A stretch of DNA of 64,000 nucleotides from Typhlomys cinereus (taxonomy: Eukaryota > Chordata > Mammalia > Rodentia > Platacanthomyidae). The position numbers were made by a program, and so were the translations under genes. Numbering within the stretch: position 1 is the first letter of the stretch; each line of letters begins with the position of its first letter. Below are positions 41,110 to 54,779 of the stretch, piece after piece. Location of the stretch: assembly GCA_023101885.1 (NCBI GenBank), contig JALPQD010000410.1:1913477-1977476 (forward strand), given 5' to 3'. Below the pieces are notes generated by a model that saw only the letters and a program-made list of their open reading frames with translations, had not been told where the DNA came from and did not search any database.

Positions 41110-41700
41110 AAATTAAAACCTTCCAGTGCAGTGTCCTTCCATTTTTTGCATTTTTACTACCTAGAGATCAACAGTTTGACACAGCAAAAATTCTAGTGAG
41201 TTAGGAAAAAATGCTGATTGGTTTGTTGGCTGGTGGCCGGGGGAATGTTATGACCGAGTAATTATGTGTTCTGGACAGATGCATTAACCAGGCTTGGGGC
41301 TGGAGCCACTGGATATTATTTTAGTCATAAGGGTAGAGGAACTGAATCATTTTCAAAGCTTTGGCTGGCTGACATTGCCGTACTGATGCCTGTTCCAATG
41401 ACTCTTTGGCAGTAACTTCCAACGCTGCACTTATGACATGGTAAACAAAAACTACATTAAAGGTTTGCTTTTTAATCATGAAGGAGTTCAGCATTTCCAC
41501 TAAGCTCTCTTGCTATCATCAAGTCACATTGAAAGCTATTGCAGATTTGCACAGTCCAGTCTACTAATGGAAGAATTGCAGCAATATAACAGGAGAAAGG
41601 TTTAGTGTTCCGTGATGAAAACATGCATGATTGGTATTCAAAATGATGATACATTTTGCCATTGATTCCCTGTTGAATACACTTAATATTGGTGATGTCT
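41110..41700. promoter_or_regulatory. Candidate conserved non-coding element
   Basis: A repeat-free stretch of higher complexity than its neighbours, with TAATTATG, GCATTAACC, CTTTGGCTGGCTGACATTGCC and AAAGGTTTGCTTTTTAATCATG. It has no coding frame and no repeat signature. The call rests on appearance only and conservation cannot be tested here. Confidence 0.3.
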
Positions 41701-43588
41701 TTTGCCTGTTAGTAATGGTTTCTTTCAATTTATAATATATCTTTGTAACATATCTATATCTAGTGACTAGAAAACTATACATACAAATAAAATAACACAA
41801 TCAATATGATAGTCTTTGGTGTCTAGAAAATGAAAATAAGTCCCATAATAATCAATTGGTTGGTTTCAATAGCTTTTTCTTTTGTGGCATTTAAACCTAT
41901 TTTAATTTTGACATGTATTAACTTTTCTATGTTGCTGTACTTTATACTAGCTACTGAAAGTTTGAATGACAAATTATAATATGGTATATCTCTTAAATGT
42001 AGCGCTGTATTTCAAATAATAAAGTCAGCTTCTGAAGATGAGTCATGAAGCTATATTTTTGATAAACGAGAAGTAGGTTATAGATGGATGGATAGTTGCA
42101 TAGAGATACACAGATAAAGATGGAGCAGTTACTTAATTTTGATTTTTCTTTAAATATAGCAACTTTAAAATTTAAACTATTAAACAGAAGTATTAGAAAA
42201 TATTTCATCATAGTATACATAATAAACATAGTATATTATTTTATTAGATACTTCAGAATAAGTGATCTTTTAGCCATTTTAAAGATTTATCATTTTGATT
42301 CAGTTAATAATATTAGCATGCTTTCTGTTTAAATTATGTTTGTCAACAATGCATCTACCAGACTAAATGGATACCACTTTTGCTGAGAATTTTAAATTTT
42401 AATAAATGCCAGAAAAATAAGCTGATTGGTACAAATAGTTTAACTGCTATGACTTTTAAATAACTGAAACTGAGATTTCTAATAAAAAATGTTCAAAAGA
42501 TTATAAACCAGTAATTAGATAATGTGATTATCAAAATCTTATGGACTACATCTTTATTTTTACTGTCCAATTTACTATTTAAAAGTATGTATGATTCCTC
42601 TTAAACTAAATTATCAAAAATCTGGAAGAAAAACAATCTGGAAAAACCGAACCAAAGGGTTACTGAATAACCTTATTTGGAAATTTTAGAAAATATCCTT
42701 TGTCAACCACTAAGCAGCTTGCAGTATAGAATTCAAGCTAATACATTTTGTGATTCCATAGAAACTTTGATGGTAAAACCTTTAAAAATGACTGAAAGTG
42801 AAAGCCTATCAGTGAAATAACAAGAAAAACAAGAAGCTTACATTTTATGAAAACAGAGAGTGACCAGATAAAAGGGAGAAACTTGGGTGATAGAGGAGGA
42901 CAGCAAAGTAGAAATTCTCCTCAAAGCTGTACCACGTTTTAAGAAATGATTATGAACCAAAATACAGAACATATGAATTTTTACCATGTTAAGAATATGG
43001 AACATTGAAATGCCTAATGAAATATTATTACATTAATATTTACACTATCACACAATATAGCATATGTTAGAACTTGACATGCAACCAATTTAATTAACAG
43101 AAAGCTTATACTCAGAAAAAAAAGCCATCATTGAAAACACAGTATAGAAACATGGTTTTCTTTTTAATTTCTCATCCCCTTTTTGAAATTAAGACTCAAA
43201 TATTTCACAGAATGAGTTATTTTTAGTATTATCTTAGTCATTCTAATAAATTAATTTTATTCTAGGATTTTACTAATTCTGCTAATACAGTTAATCAACT
43301 GAAACAAGTTGATTGCTATTTAAATTATTGGGTAAATGAGTAAAACATTAACTAGGGGATCATTACCAAAAATCATTAACTACGGGATCATTAGGCTCCT
43401 TTGCAAAAGACAACAAATCAAAATAATTCAAAATAATTGTTTTGGAGTTTTAAATTAAAATACTCCATGCAGATTTTACTATATAAGACTGTTTAAGAAA
43501 TATGAGTAAGTTTACTTTAAGTTTTTGTTTAGAAAGTGTAGTATTTTTGCAATTGTTTTATACTGATCCTTCCTTCATATGTTGTTTT

Positions 43589-43589
<1 letters not shown>

Positions 43590-43635
<46 letters not shown>
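43590..43635. repeat. (AT)n microsatellite
   Basis: A pure TA run of about 44 bp following TTTTTATTA. Confidence 0.95.
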
Positions 43636-43636
<1 letters not shown>

Positions 43637-44348
43637 TGGATACTTATATTAATTATAAGAATTATCTGCTTAGGTTCTTAAACTTATTTTTTCCTGAGAA
43701 AGCCCTTTTTACTTTTTTTATTCTAAATTTCATCCTTATAATAAAGGTTTAAATAACTTTGATGCATATTCTAACATGTATCCCTAAAATAATAAGTGGT
43801 TAAAGCAGCATCATATTCATTGGATGTAATCATTGGAGAGATGAATGCTTTTAAACAATTATTTATATATTCTCTCTATATATACATAGTTCTTTTATAG
43901 TAAAAAAAGTAAAGCATTTTTTAAAACTTTTTAAATTTTGACATGTGTTCTTTAGTTTTTAAACCTCTGTTCAATAAAGCATTCATCTTTACTGAAGTAA
44001 TGAAGAAAAGAGATTTTTTTAGAGATGAGCCTTTGAAATATCAAAATATAAAAATATGGTGAAAATGGTTTAAGGCATTTACTGTCACAATCTGCTGTAA
44101 ATGTAACTTTGGCAGGGAGTGGCTAAATTAAATACAGCAACTTGTATAATATTTTCTCCAATGGGGCTAATGAAAATACAGCATTTAAGCAAGCTTTGAA
44201 AAGGAATACAAAAGAAAGAATATGTGTTAACGTGAAATGATCTTCCAATAACGACTTTCCTAAGCAAACTTGTAAACATTTCTACGAGGTTTAAACAAGG
44301 CAGAAAGACACAGAGACACATGCGTGTGATGTGTTTGGCCTGTTATAG

Positions 44349-44390
44349 TCAGAGCTTTAAGAAGGGATGTCAGAGCTTTAAGAAGGGATG
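44349..44390. repeat. 21-bp exact tandem duplication
   Basis: TCAGAGCTTTAAGAAGGGATG occurs twice head to tail with no change (44349-44369 and 44370-44390). Confidence 0.97.
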
Positions 44391-46379
44391 TGAGGTATGA
44401 AGAGATTCCTTCTGCAATCATTCTGGTAAAGCCAGGAGAAGATACACAAAGGATCAGATCTCTTCAAGCTGCTGTTTTTTTAAATAATAGGAAGAATATA
44501 TGGGTTTTTCAAGTTTCTTTTATAAACTTCTACACCAACTCAAAGCCCCAGGCTGCTTCACTATATCAAATGCTTTTAAGACCAGTGTCCTTACACTTCG
44601 CCAGAAGATGAGGATGCAGAATGAAGAATCGGTCATTTTAGGAGACGCCTGTGCTTTTTGGAGAAAGGGATCTGTGTGCTTAGTTTATGAGCCCTAATTC
44701 TTTTTGTCCCCTTAGTGAAACCTCCATCATTATCTGCACTGAGGGTACCATAGGCGACATGAGCAAGAACACATTCTAGACTTTTATTCTCAGAAGATTG
44801 TCTAAAGGAACACAAAAGTCCAATTAGCCAATTACTGTACCAAAGTAATCTCTAGCTTTTAAAAAATACAATGGGGAGATTGCAAACTCTAGAAAATCTT
44901 TTCTTTCTCACCTGTCTTTTCTACTGACTATTGTTAAACTGAATTATTCAAATACTTAGGGATCTAAATACTTAATCTTCCTGTTTAAGGAACATAACTT
45001 CCTGTCTTCCTGTCTATTGCTAATTCACCCTTATTCCTAATAATACTAATAATTCTTTCTAACAGCATACTATTATTTCTAAAACCAATTCCTGAAAAAG
45101 GAAGTACTAAAAGTTATAAATTTTTTCCAATAACTTCAATTTGCATCTATTCCAAATACAAAAAAGAAACATTTAAAAAGGAGATATCAACACTAAGAAA
45201 AATCTGAAATTGAAATAAGAAATAGTTCTAACTCAATAAAATATTATCAAAGTTTAATAGCAAGCTTTAATCTAAGAAAAATAGTGAATTCTAGGTATTT
45301 CATGATTATTTGCTGTATTGCCAACTTAAAGAAAATATAACATAAATACAAACACAGTGGCAGGAGAGATAAATTTAAAAACAATACAGACTAAGTACAT
45401 TAAGTTATAAAAGATACAAACTTTGATTAGCTTTCTGACACTCTAATTTGTGCTTCCTATCATACAGATTATGTTCCTTAAGTTTAATGCTTAATTTAAA
45501 AATTTCTGTCTTCTACACTGAACACACCCATGGAAAAGAATTGCTACTGCAAAAATAGAAAACACAGAAATCAGTTTCAAAGAAAAACTGTAAGTAGAGT
45601 TTGATATTATAGAATGTGCAGGAAGATTCGAATTCTTGCCTTTCTGTGAACAACAACCAGCAACTCTGGGACCTTCACCTTCTCAACTGATATATCCAAT
45701 ATTTATGCATGCATGACAACAAAATATGTTTCAATAAAGATATATTTGAACTAGCAAAGCGAAATTGCCTTAAGCTTTTGATCTGTCTTCCTAGCTCACA
45801 TCTCTCAAAGTCTTTTCCTTTCAACAGTTACATTCAAAAGTCAAAGATATACAGCTGACGATTCAAGCTGAAAGACACCAAGATAAAACTATGCTTCTCC
45901 TGCAGATAAAATACATCATAAATCGGTGCAACACTTACCTCATTTTAAATATTACTGTCTCCTTTTATCAGGTAACACTATATGACCTCCTCTTACCTCT
46001 TTGCTTCCCATATTTTACATGGTAGTTTAATTCTATTCTGTGACCACAACCAGAATTTTTTTAATTAAAATAGAATATATGACTTTAAAGTCTTAGGTTA
46101 TCTAATAGACAGATTTAATTAAAAAATAACAATGAGGACAGACTGATTTCTGACATCCTTTAAAATGTGGCAATTATATCTATTTTTAAATTGTAATATC
46201 TCCTTGTACTTAACTGTAATTTATCAGGTGACATAAAACAGTGGACAACACTGCTCAATAAAATAGAAATGTATTCACGACTAAAAGACAAAGAATGTTC
46301 CTTCAGGAGTGTACTACAACAACACAGTATGTAGCTTTTCGCATTAAAATATCTATTAGAAATCACAATAGCCTATCAG

Positions 46380-46900
46380 CATCAGGTTTCCAGCAAACAG
46401 CTTGATGTGCACTGCCAAGTCTCCCCCTAGAAGCTTGTCTCTTTGGGACATTCAAATCTGGAATCACACTTCCAGAACTATTACACGTGTTAAATGCCTC
46501 TAGTATAAATCTTCATATCATCTATGCAGTCTGGATTTGTAAACGTCCCCCTCCCTGGGCTGTGCTTGTTGAGAGATGGGTTCTCTCGTTTGGGTCTCCC
46601 TGGTAAAGAAACGGAGGGACTCTATGAATGGGGTGCATGTAGGGCAGCAGACAACAGTGGCAGCCTAGTCACTAACCTGCCCCTTTCCTCTTCCTGACTG
46701 CACCAGAGCCGCCTGCCAGATGCATGCTTCTGTTCATCGCAAAGGAAAATCAAGTCACGAGCTTTTTTCCATTTGCATTACTTTTAACATGAAAACAGCA
46801 TTGGGAAAATAAATTTGGGATTGATTCTTCTTCCGTTCCCAATCCACTCCATCTTCTGTAGGGTTACTCTGGGAAAGTAGCCACAGAAAGGAATCTTTCT
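46380..46900. promoter_or_regulatory. Candidate conserved non-coding element
   Basis: Repeat-free sequence of balanced composition within AT-rich surroundings. No frame is open throughout, so a protein exon is unlikely. It includes AGATGCATGCTTCTG and CATTTGCATTACTTTTAAC (an octamer-like ATTTGCAT). Speculative. Confidence 0.25.
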
Positions 46901-49900
46901 TCTAAATACCTCCTTTATAGGCAGCTTTGTGGGCACCAAAATCTAATGACTATCTTGCATGATTTTAAAATAACCGAAAAAATTACTTTTCAACCTAGCT
47001 TCTTTTAAGTCATTGTTATCTTTAGAACAGAAAGACGGCTTAATATGAGAGAGTTTATAAACAGTAATAGATAATGTATCATATTTTAATGTCATGCGAA
47101 AGAAAAACAAAATGTATTTTAAAAGTTTTCACTATGGTATGATGGGTCTCAGTTTAGTAGCAGTGTGTTTTTGTTGCTACACAGCACACTGTTCAGTTAC
47201 ACCAGGAATTGTGTAGCAATATCATTTGATCACACAGCACTCACTGATCATGAGGATTGATACAAGGGCAGTCTGCAACCTTAAGATAGAAGGAAGCCAG
47301 TTCATGTCATTATCCCTCTCCCTTCCCATTGGCTCTTCCAAGCCCATAGCTCTCAGATCATATTATTAATATGAAAGTGGAGGACCTAGACTCAAATACT
47401 CTGTTTTCTTTCTCTTGACCTCTAAAAAGCATTTATCCACAATGTAGCTTGTTTTCTTCCTGCTGCCTCAAAAACGCAGGGCTCTTGTCCACAATGAATC
47501 TTTCCACCTGTGCTTTGTTCTGTTTTCCTATGCCTTCTAGAAAACACTGAATCATCAGTTCTTGCCCCTGCCAAGGGCTCCCTCCACATGCTTTCAAAGA
47601 CACTTGGTCTAACTTTAGAAACAGAATAAGTTCATGTGTTCTCACACATTGCTCCAGCTATTTTTTCATATCCCTATATATTTTTGTTGCTGTAAATTTC
47701 AGGAGGATCTGAGTTCAAGGCCAGTGACAAATAATTCACTGATTACCAATTATAGATCAACTATATAAAAGAATGAGATTATGTCTCTCCTAGTGGGCGA
47801 TTCTAATTACTCTGATTCTAATGCTATTCAGACATTGAAAAAATTGAATGAAAATGGATAATTTAAGTTTAATAATGCTTATTTTTTAAAGCAATTGTAT
47901 TTTCTCAGAGCCCACTCTTTGGCATTCAAAAAAATCCATGATAACCTGGTGTGTTTTTATGTGACTGTTACATGAGCTCAGGAAGGAGGATCATTTAAGT
48001 TTGTCTTTATAACCATGTAACAACCTTGTGTACCTACATTTCATTTTCTCATTATAAAGTATGCACATCTGCATTACTGAAGGCTGGCCACACTAAAAGC
48101 TTCTGGAAGAGGCTTTGTAGTAGGACACTTGAATAACAGAGATATTTGTTGTTGATTGGTTGTTCAGTTCTTTCTTTAGGTTTGGAATAAGCTGTTCAAT
48201 ACAAAGGAGGGGGCTTCTATTGTTTTCATTCTCAAGCGAAAATTTAAAAAGTAAGCAGTAGGTTTTCAAACACTTCCTGTCTGTAGCCATTTAGGGGAAA
48301 TTAAGGCATGACTAATATATGCAGATGTGCATTGTTCTACTGTGATAGCTTGATAGGTTCCAGATCCAAACACCCATGACCATATTTCCTTTGGTTCTGA
48401 TACAAATGCTGATACAAAGATTAACAAAAACACTGATTGGTAGTGGACAATTCCTTTTCATTTTAGAAATAGTCCATTTCTAAAGCATTCTGAGTTCACT
48501 GAAAGTATGTTTGCATTGAGATTTTTCTCATAATTGCATCCATCTTCCATTTCACATTGGACATATTAGAAATGACATGACAGCCCACCCACCTTGTTAC
48601 TGCTTCCTAAATGCCATATAGTTAATTTTCTATGGTTACTTTAAATGTGTACACTAAATTGTTAAAGCGATGAGAGTCCAAAGTAATGCTTTTTTTAACA
48701 TAAAAAATAATACTTAACAATCAAGCCTTGGAAGAAATAAAAGGTATTCATCATTTAACATTGTGCTTGGTAATTCTGATTGTAAAATATTATATACTAT
48801 ATAATAATATAGATGCACAGCACCAAATGATTTATTTGTCTAATGGAGAATCAAATAAGGTAAGTTAGAATTCCTCAAAATTCATTTAAGAGTTGCTAAC
48901 TATTAAATTGGTTGCTTTTAATAGATGAAGCAAACTTTAATAGATACCAAATATTCCCTGTCATCTAAAATGTTGTTGTTACAGAACAAAACTGAAATGT
49001 ATGCAATATCATCCTCAGCTGGTTAATCTTATACTTAAATAATGTTCAAGGTCTAAATGATAATTTTAAAAGCCCATCTTTTTCTGAAAAAAAATATTCC
49101 AAGAAACCTTAGCCTTAAGATACTGTTTTGTCTGCTTTTAAATCTAGAACATATTTATCTCAAAAGACTACAGGAACTGCTAGTGTTTTAGGTTTGAATT
49201 CTAGTCACTCATTAAATCATCAGATTTAACACGGCTCCAATTGGTATTATTTTCCTTGATGATTGTTTTCTCCCAAACTAAACATAAGCAGAATTAATTC
49301 TCGTAAGTTCACCCAGAAAGTCTCATAAATTAGATTTCAGTATTACAAAATGTTCTCATTAGAGTGATTTAAGTATAAATCAACCAATTCTGATTCTTGA
49401 GTTTATTTCTTATTTTCGATTTTGATAAATTTTGTTTGGAGTTTTACTTCAGACTTTGGATACATATCATTATAGATGCTCTGAATATTACCAACAAAGC
49501 CTTAAGGTTAAACATGTTGCTCCAGAAAGATGTCAAGATATTAATAAATACAAGTTGGAAACACTTCTGTTTGGATTGCGTGGATATATAGCTGAGGAAG
49601 TGAATATCCTCAAATAATTATGCTGTCTTTGAAAGAGGAAACATAATTCTAAGTAGATCAGCCAATGAGAATGAGGGTAACATTGTCAAGTTCATAGGAA
49701 GTAATTAAAGGGAAAGATCCCCCCCATTTCTGAATTATATAGAAATCATAAAGACAGACAAGAAAAACGACCAGAGCAACTTAAAAAGCCTCTCAAATTT
49801 TAATTGAGAAACTTATAGTTGAGGCATTCAATGAGAGGGGAAAAAGATTATTTTTCTTTTATACATAAACTTTTATACTTAACAAATTCTTACTATTTTC

Positions 49901-50560
49901 ATGTAATACTCCATTGATTAATAGGGTGAAAAAATCTAAAATTTTACAATTTAACAAAGGTACAAAGATGTTTATTCTCAAAGGATTTGTTTCCTATTCT
50001 ACCAAGCAATTTGGTAATCCTCTCCATCCTCAATTCCTTTGGTTCACTGCCATCTGGCGTGCTGCCTTTGATTTTATGAATAAGATCGCCAATGGTTTCT
50101 GCAGCTGTTATCAGTACAGCCTGACCTGCTTTGAATGGGGATAACAGAGGGAAATTTCTCCAAAACTTTCAGAGCATTTAGTTACTGTGGCTCTCTTCCC
50201 AGACCTCTCATTGTGATTTTTTCTAGTGTGCATTCCTCAACACAGATGGTGACATGGCTGGACCTTGGTTTAAGGAAGGCATAAAGTGAGCTTTCCTCAG
50301 GAATAATTGTTCTTTTATGAATTATGACTGTGAGATCTGTTCATTACATGCATCATGTATTTTTGTTTTCATTAATGGTCACTAAAAGTTTTTTCTGATC
50401 ATGGGATTTCTTCCTCTTCTAGCAAGTTGTTTCTTATGATTCTCAAATTATATACTTCTAGGGGTCCAAAAGGGAAAGAGATGGGAAGCAATGGACAGTC
50501 ACTGGCCTCATTTTCAAGGTTGTAGTTTCATTTCTCTCGTTTTAACTACCATAACTGGGG

Positions 50561-50573
50561 TATCTATCTATCA

Positions 50574-50653
<80 letters not shown>

Positions 50654-50676
50654 GTCTGTCTGTCTGTCTGTCTGTT
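50561..50676. repeat. (TCTA)n(TCTG)n compound microsatellite
   Basis: About 20 TCTA units at 50571-50648 with one TCAA interruption before them, then five TCTG units. Confidence 0.97.
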
Positions 50677-50734
50677 TGGTTTCCTGCATTGGACTTCCAA
50701 GTATAATTCCATTTATACTTTTTTCTCTATATTT

Positions 50735-50850
50735 TTTTTGAATGGCTTCTCTCCACATTGCTCAGGCTCTCAAAAACATCATGGCTCATGGGATTCCACT
50801 ACCTCAGTTCTCCCACAGTATCTCAACTACAAGCCAAAACCACCATGTTT
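50735..50850 (-). mobile_element. B1-type SINE, old
   Basis: ATTGCTCAGGCTCTCAAAAACATC, CTACCTCAGTTCTCCCACAGTATCTCAACTACAAGCC in inverted B1 order. Confidence 0.5.
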
Positions 50851-50884
50851 GGCTTATTAATATTTTATTCAAATTTTCAATGTT

Positions 50885-50968
50885 AGCTGGCATATACTTA
50901 TAATCCCAGCATTTGAAGGGCTAAAGATCTTGATTTTGAAGTCAGCAAGATCTTGTTTAAAAAAAGTA
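50885..50968 (+). mobile_element. B1-type SINE fragment
   Basis: GCTGGCATATACTTATAATCCCAGCATTTGAAGG followed by AAGATCTTGTTTAAAAAAAG. Confidence 0.5.
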
Positions 50969-51217
50969 GGTATGGGGGGAGAGGATTTCACTACTATTTT
51001 AGGCAATAACTGAGTTTACCTACTATAAGAGATAGATTCAGGTCAGTTCAGCATATAAACAAGGTAACATTATATAGTAAGGAGAGTCCTTTTTAAAAAG
51101 CAATACTTTCCCTCTTCATAGATTTCCTTGTAGCAAAACTATCTAACCTTTCTACTTTTTATTTTATGAATGAGATGTTTACTATAATCTTTCCTTTAAA
51201 AACAAGTAAAGGATGTT

Positions 51218-51326
51218 TCAGGAATTGGGGGGGAAGGGGGCACTGGGAGAAAGGGAGGGGGGAAGGAAGAGGAAAAGGGGGAGGGAGCAAGGGGATCTAG
51301 GGAGGGGTGGAGGGAGGGAGGGGAAT
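51218..51326. repeat. G-rich purine tract
   Basis: GGGGGGGAAGGGGG and GGGAGGGGGGAAGG-type units make a G/A-only strand of about 100 bp. Several G-runs could support quadruplex folding. Confidence 0.85.
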
Positions 51327-51409
51327 GGGGTACCTATCAAGTTTGTGTGAGTGGAAACAAACAAACAAGCAAACAAACAAAAGCTAACATTGATTTCAGG
51401 TCATTATAG

Positions 51410-53490
51410 TAGCTTGAGCCAGAGAACTCATAAGTCATCCATTACTACCTCTGTAGGATTAAATATAACTTTAGTTCATGAGACCTAGTAAGGTCTTGAG
51501 AAAGTCTAGGAATTTCGACAGGAGAGGAGGAATAGAGAAATGTTTCCCATGTCATCAATTTGGAGAACTACAAAGTACTCTGGGGCCACAGAGTGATATA
51601 GCCTTGATCAGTAGAGGATAGTGGTAGGAAACCCAGGTTCTGACGATGGAAGTTATGAGCTGAAAGAGCAGAAAGCAGATTCCTCTCCGGGAAATGGTGG
51701 AGAAGAAGCACTGTCTTCATGTCTCCTGGCCTTGGTTGATGGTGCTTCTACTTCCAATGCAGAAGAGCTCTTTCCTTTTTTGAATATGATGTTATTTTGA
51801 TTAACAATAAATGTTTCTGTCTTAACTGACTTAAATTCTGGACGTCCTTTGTTGTTTTCCACTATCCAAAGCAACACCTCTCCACAGGAGGCTGTCTTGT
51901 GCTTCTGAATTGAGAGCGACCCCCACCTTAATTCTGAAGTCCAAACTTGCTGGCAACCTAACTTTCACAAAATCCAAAGAGCAAGGCCATGCATGTAATA
52001 AATAGTTTCAATAAAATGCCAGCTTCAGGTGAGAATGGGAACTGACCAGGTGGGAAAGAAACTTAATGAAACAAACCAGAAGTTGACCTCACATTTTCTT
52101 AGCAAAGCCCTCACACCTGCATACGAAAATTATTATGCATAGTAATGTTTTATCTAATCCTTTGCCATTGACAGTCTGCTGGGATGTACATTTTTTCCTT
52201 TTTGGCAGGCTATGAGCTCTACAAATGTCCAGAACAAGGTAAGGGCTATGCGAGATGTCAATGTAGCTGAAGAAAACTATTTCTGCAGGTACCAACTCTA
52301 TGGCAAATAATTGGTGGCAAGCCCACGGTTCTACAAGATCCGGACCAGTGTATGCTACAGATCTACTGAATGCTATGTGTTTCTTTTCTCTTGTGTCCAG
52401 CACATTCAGAAGAAATCAGCCAAAAGTGCAAATATCTTCCAAGCTGCTCAGAGCTTCCTAGGAGGCAAGCAAGGATGGATGCCTGGCTGAGTTGTGGATG
52501 ATCAAATAAAATGGAACCCAGCTGTCCTGGCTGTATGACCCTGTTTCTCTAACCCACCCCCTCCCCCCCTGCAAAATAGTAGGCAGTGACTCCCTACACC
52601 AGGTCCCCAGCTCCTGCATACCTATGCTAAGGTACCCAGGTCTCCAGCTGAGAGCTCTGTGATCTGTTTCTAAAGCTCTATTTATATAAATTATTTTCTT
52701 CTCCCTTTGATTAAGCAACCAGGATTTATTTTCTTTGCTCTCTGTATCAACCATGCACACTTCAATGCTGAAGAACATGTCAACGTTTTGTGTTCTTGTT
52801 TGTTTTATTTCTGATGAAGCAGATTCAATCAAACAATGGAGTCAGAGAAAATAAACAGCGTGCAGTGAGATTTTTTTGTCTTTGTTTTTATTTGACTATT
52901 CCTTTGTGGGACATTTTTAATTCTCCTTCTCATCAAGGGATAATTAAACCGGTATCTTCATGTTCAGCTCAATGGGAAGAAAGGCAAGCAACAGAAAGTC
53001 AAAAGAAGACCTCCCAGGCTCTGCAAGCATCCTTGTCCTATGACCCAAAGAAACCCCCTCCCTTTTTTTTTTCCTGATGAGACTTGAAGATGGGAGACAA
53101 AACTCTTCCAACAAAATATATCAGAGTCGCTGTTAACCACGACTCAGGACGTGATGATTTTACTTGGCCAACTTCCAGGTGTTCTTCCTCCTGTTTTGTG
53201 TGATGAAGCTGGTTTTGTGTGAAGTCAAAATTCCTTAACAGAGAGTGAAAGTATGGAATTAGAGACTCCTTGGGTTGATTAATGAGCGCTACCCTTTGAG
53301 AGAGGACTGAAAAGGGATTCTGGGAAGCAAACAGTAGAGGGTACTTCTAACTGCTGTGCTCTTCAGCAAGTCAACTATGTTGTGGAAAGGCCAGGGAGAG
53401 GCAGGTCATTTAAACTAAACAAATGAAGAATACTCTCAGGAGACCTGGAGAAAAAGTCTGGTACTATGTCTTACGCATCTGTGTAAAAAC
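51410..53490. other. Unassigned intergenic DNA
   Basis: No repeat, exon or RNA recognised. Minus-strand frames of 104 and 124 codons at 52089-52403 and 52458-52832 have no recognisable domain. Confidence 0.45.
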
Positions 53491-53497
53491 TCCTTAG

Positions 53498-53600
53498 CTG
53501 AGGGGAAACCTCGCAGGTAGGATGTTTTGCCTGTCATGTGCAAGGCCTGGGGCTTCAATCCTCAGTTTCACCACAGAAAAATCAAATCAAAAATAAAAAT
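53498..53600 (+). mobile_element. ID-type SINE
   Basis: CAGGTAGGATGTTTTGCCTGTCATGTGCAAGGCCTGGGGCTTCAATCCTCAGT plus an AAATCAAATCAAAAATAAAAA tail fits ID with its B box GGCTTCAATCC. Confidence 0.7.
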
Positions 53601-53676
53601 CACATCCTCTCAGTGCCAGCCCTAAATGAGTCCTAATATAAACCTGGTAAGTCCACCTGAAGCAGCAGCTCTAGAA

Positions 53677-53750
53677 GGTGTGTGTGTGTGTGTGTGTGTG
53701 CAAATGGAAAAAAAAAGGATATTAGAATCCAACACACACACACACACACA
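53677..53750. repeat. (GT)n and (AC)n inverted pair
   Basis: A GT run at 53677-53700 and an AC run at 53731-53750 are separated by 30 bp, so the two arms can pair as a hairpin. Confidence 0.9.
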
Positions 53751-54374
53751 AACAAAATGAGATGTACTGTAAAAAGAAAAGAACAAATTTAAAGTGCACA
53801 TAAACCACATTTGGTGGGGGAGGCAACTGGACAGAAAACTGCCCCAAACTTTTCAACTTCTCTTGTCAGTACACAAGCAAAGGACCCATGGCTGGAATAC
53901 AGGTGGCAAGGAGTTCCAGAACTTGGAACAGGGAGCTCAGCGGAAGGCGTTGTATGCATATGATTTTTCCAATAATTAAATTTATGCAAGCACAACTGCA
54001 GAACTTCCAAACTACTAAGGAAAGAAGGTCTCTCCAGAGCTGTAAGGCTCATCTGTTGTCTCGGTTTGGGAGGGACTTCAGTAAGAGAATTAATTGTTCA
54101 TCTGAGACCCCATAGATTCCAATGCTGTACAGTCCGACTGCCTAGGGAAAGGAAAGCCCAGGACGAATACCCTAGCTCTCAGGTTGCTCACACAGTGGCC
54201 TTGACCTCCTGTAGTGCTCTGCCCTGAAGATGCCTGGCATCGGGTCTCTGTGTCCCCTACAGACTGACAGAGGCCATGTGCCAGGCTATAATGTATAAAA
54301 GGATCTCAGAGGCGTTGGCTTCTCCGAATGCTTAGCAGATTCTCTGCGTTTCCTGGGTCTCTGGGGAGTTCGAA

Positions 54375-54435
54375 ATCTTTCTTTTTTTCTTTCTTTCTTT
54401 CTTTTTTTTCTTTTCTTTCTTCTTCTTTCTTTCTT

Positions 54436-54471
<36 letters not shown>

Positions 54472-54628
54472 TTTCCTCCCTCTTCCTCCCTCCTCCTTCC
54501 CTCCCTCCCTCCTTCCTCCCTCCTCCTTCCCTCCCTCCCTCCTCCCTCCCTCCCTCCTTCCCTCCCTCCCCCTTCCCTCCCTCCCTCCTTCCCTCCCTCC
54601 CTCCTTCCCTCCCTCCCTTCCTCCAGAC
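54375..54628. repeat. Long polypyrimidine tract (CTTT)n(CT)n(CCCT)n
   Basis: About 250 bp of C/T only: CTTT units, then CT at 54442-54466, then CCTCCCTCCTTCC-type units. Confidence 0.97.
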
Positions 54629-54779
54629 AGGTTGACTGGAAGGTGTGTTTCCCACTACCAACCCGACCTCCCAACCAATAATCTAACTGCTGCCCAGTAG
54701 GCGCAGGACAGTTGCCCCAGCAAACGTCACAGGAACCAGTGGGCTCTAACCCGCCCAGGGTGTGTATGTTCTGACGGAG

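Larger units (their letters stand above)
39720..50500. other. AT-rich, repeat-poor intergenic DNA
   Basis: Across almost 11 kb I find one weak SINE fragment, an (AT)n tract and no exon, CpG cluster or RNA gene. Open frames of 60-80 codons are what AT-rich random sequence gives. Several sub-stretches look unusually complex and could be conserved non-coding DNA. Confidence 0.6.
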
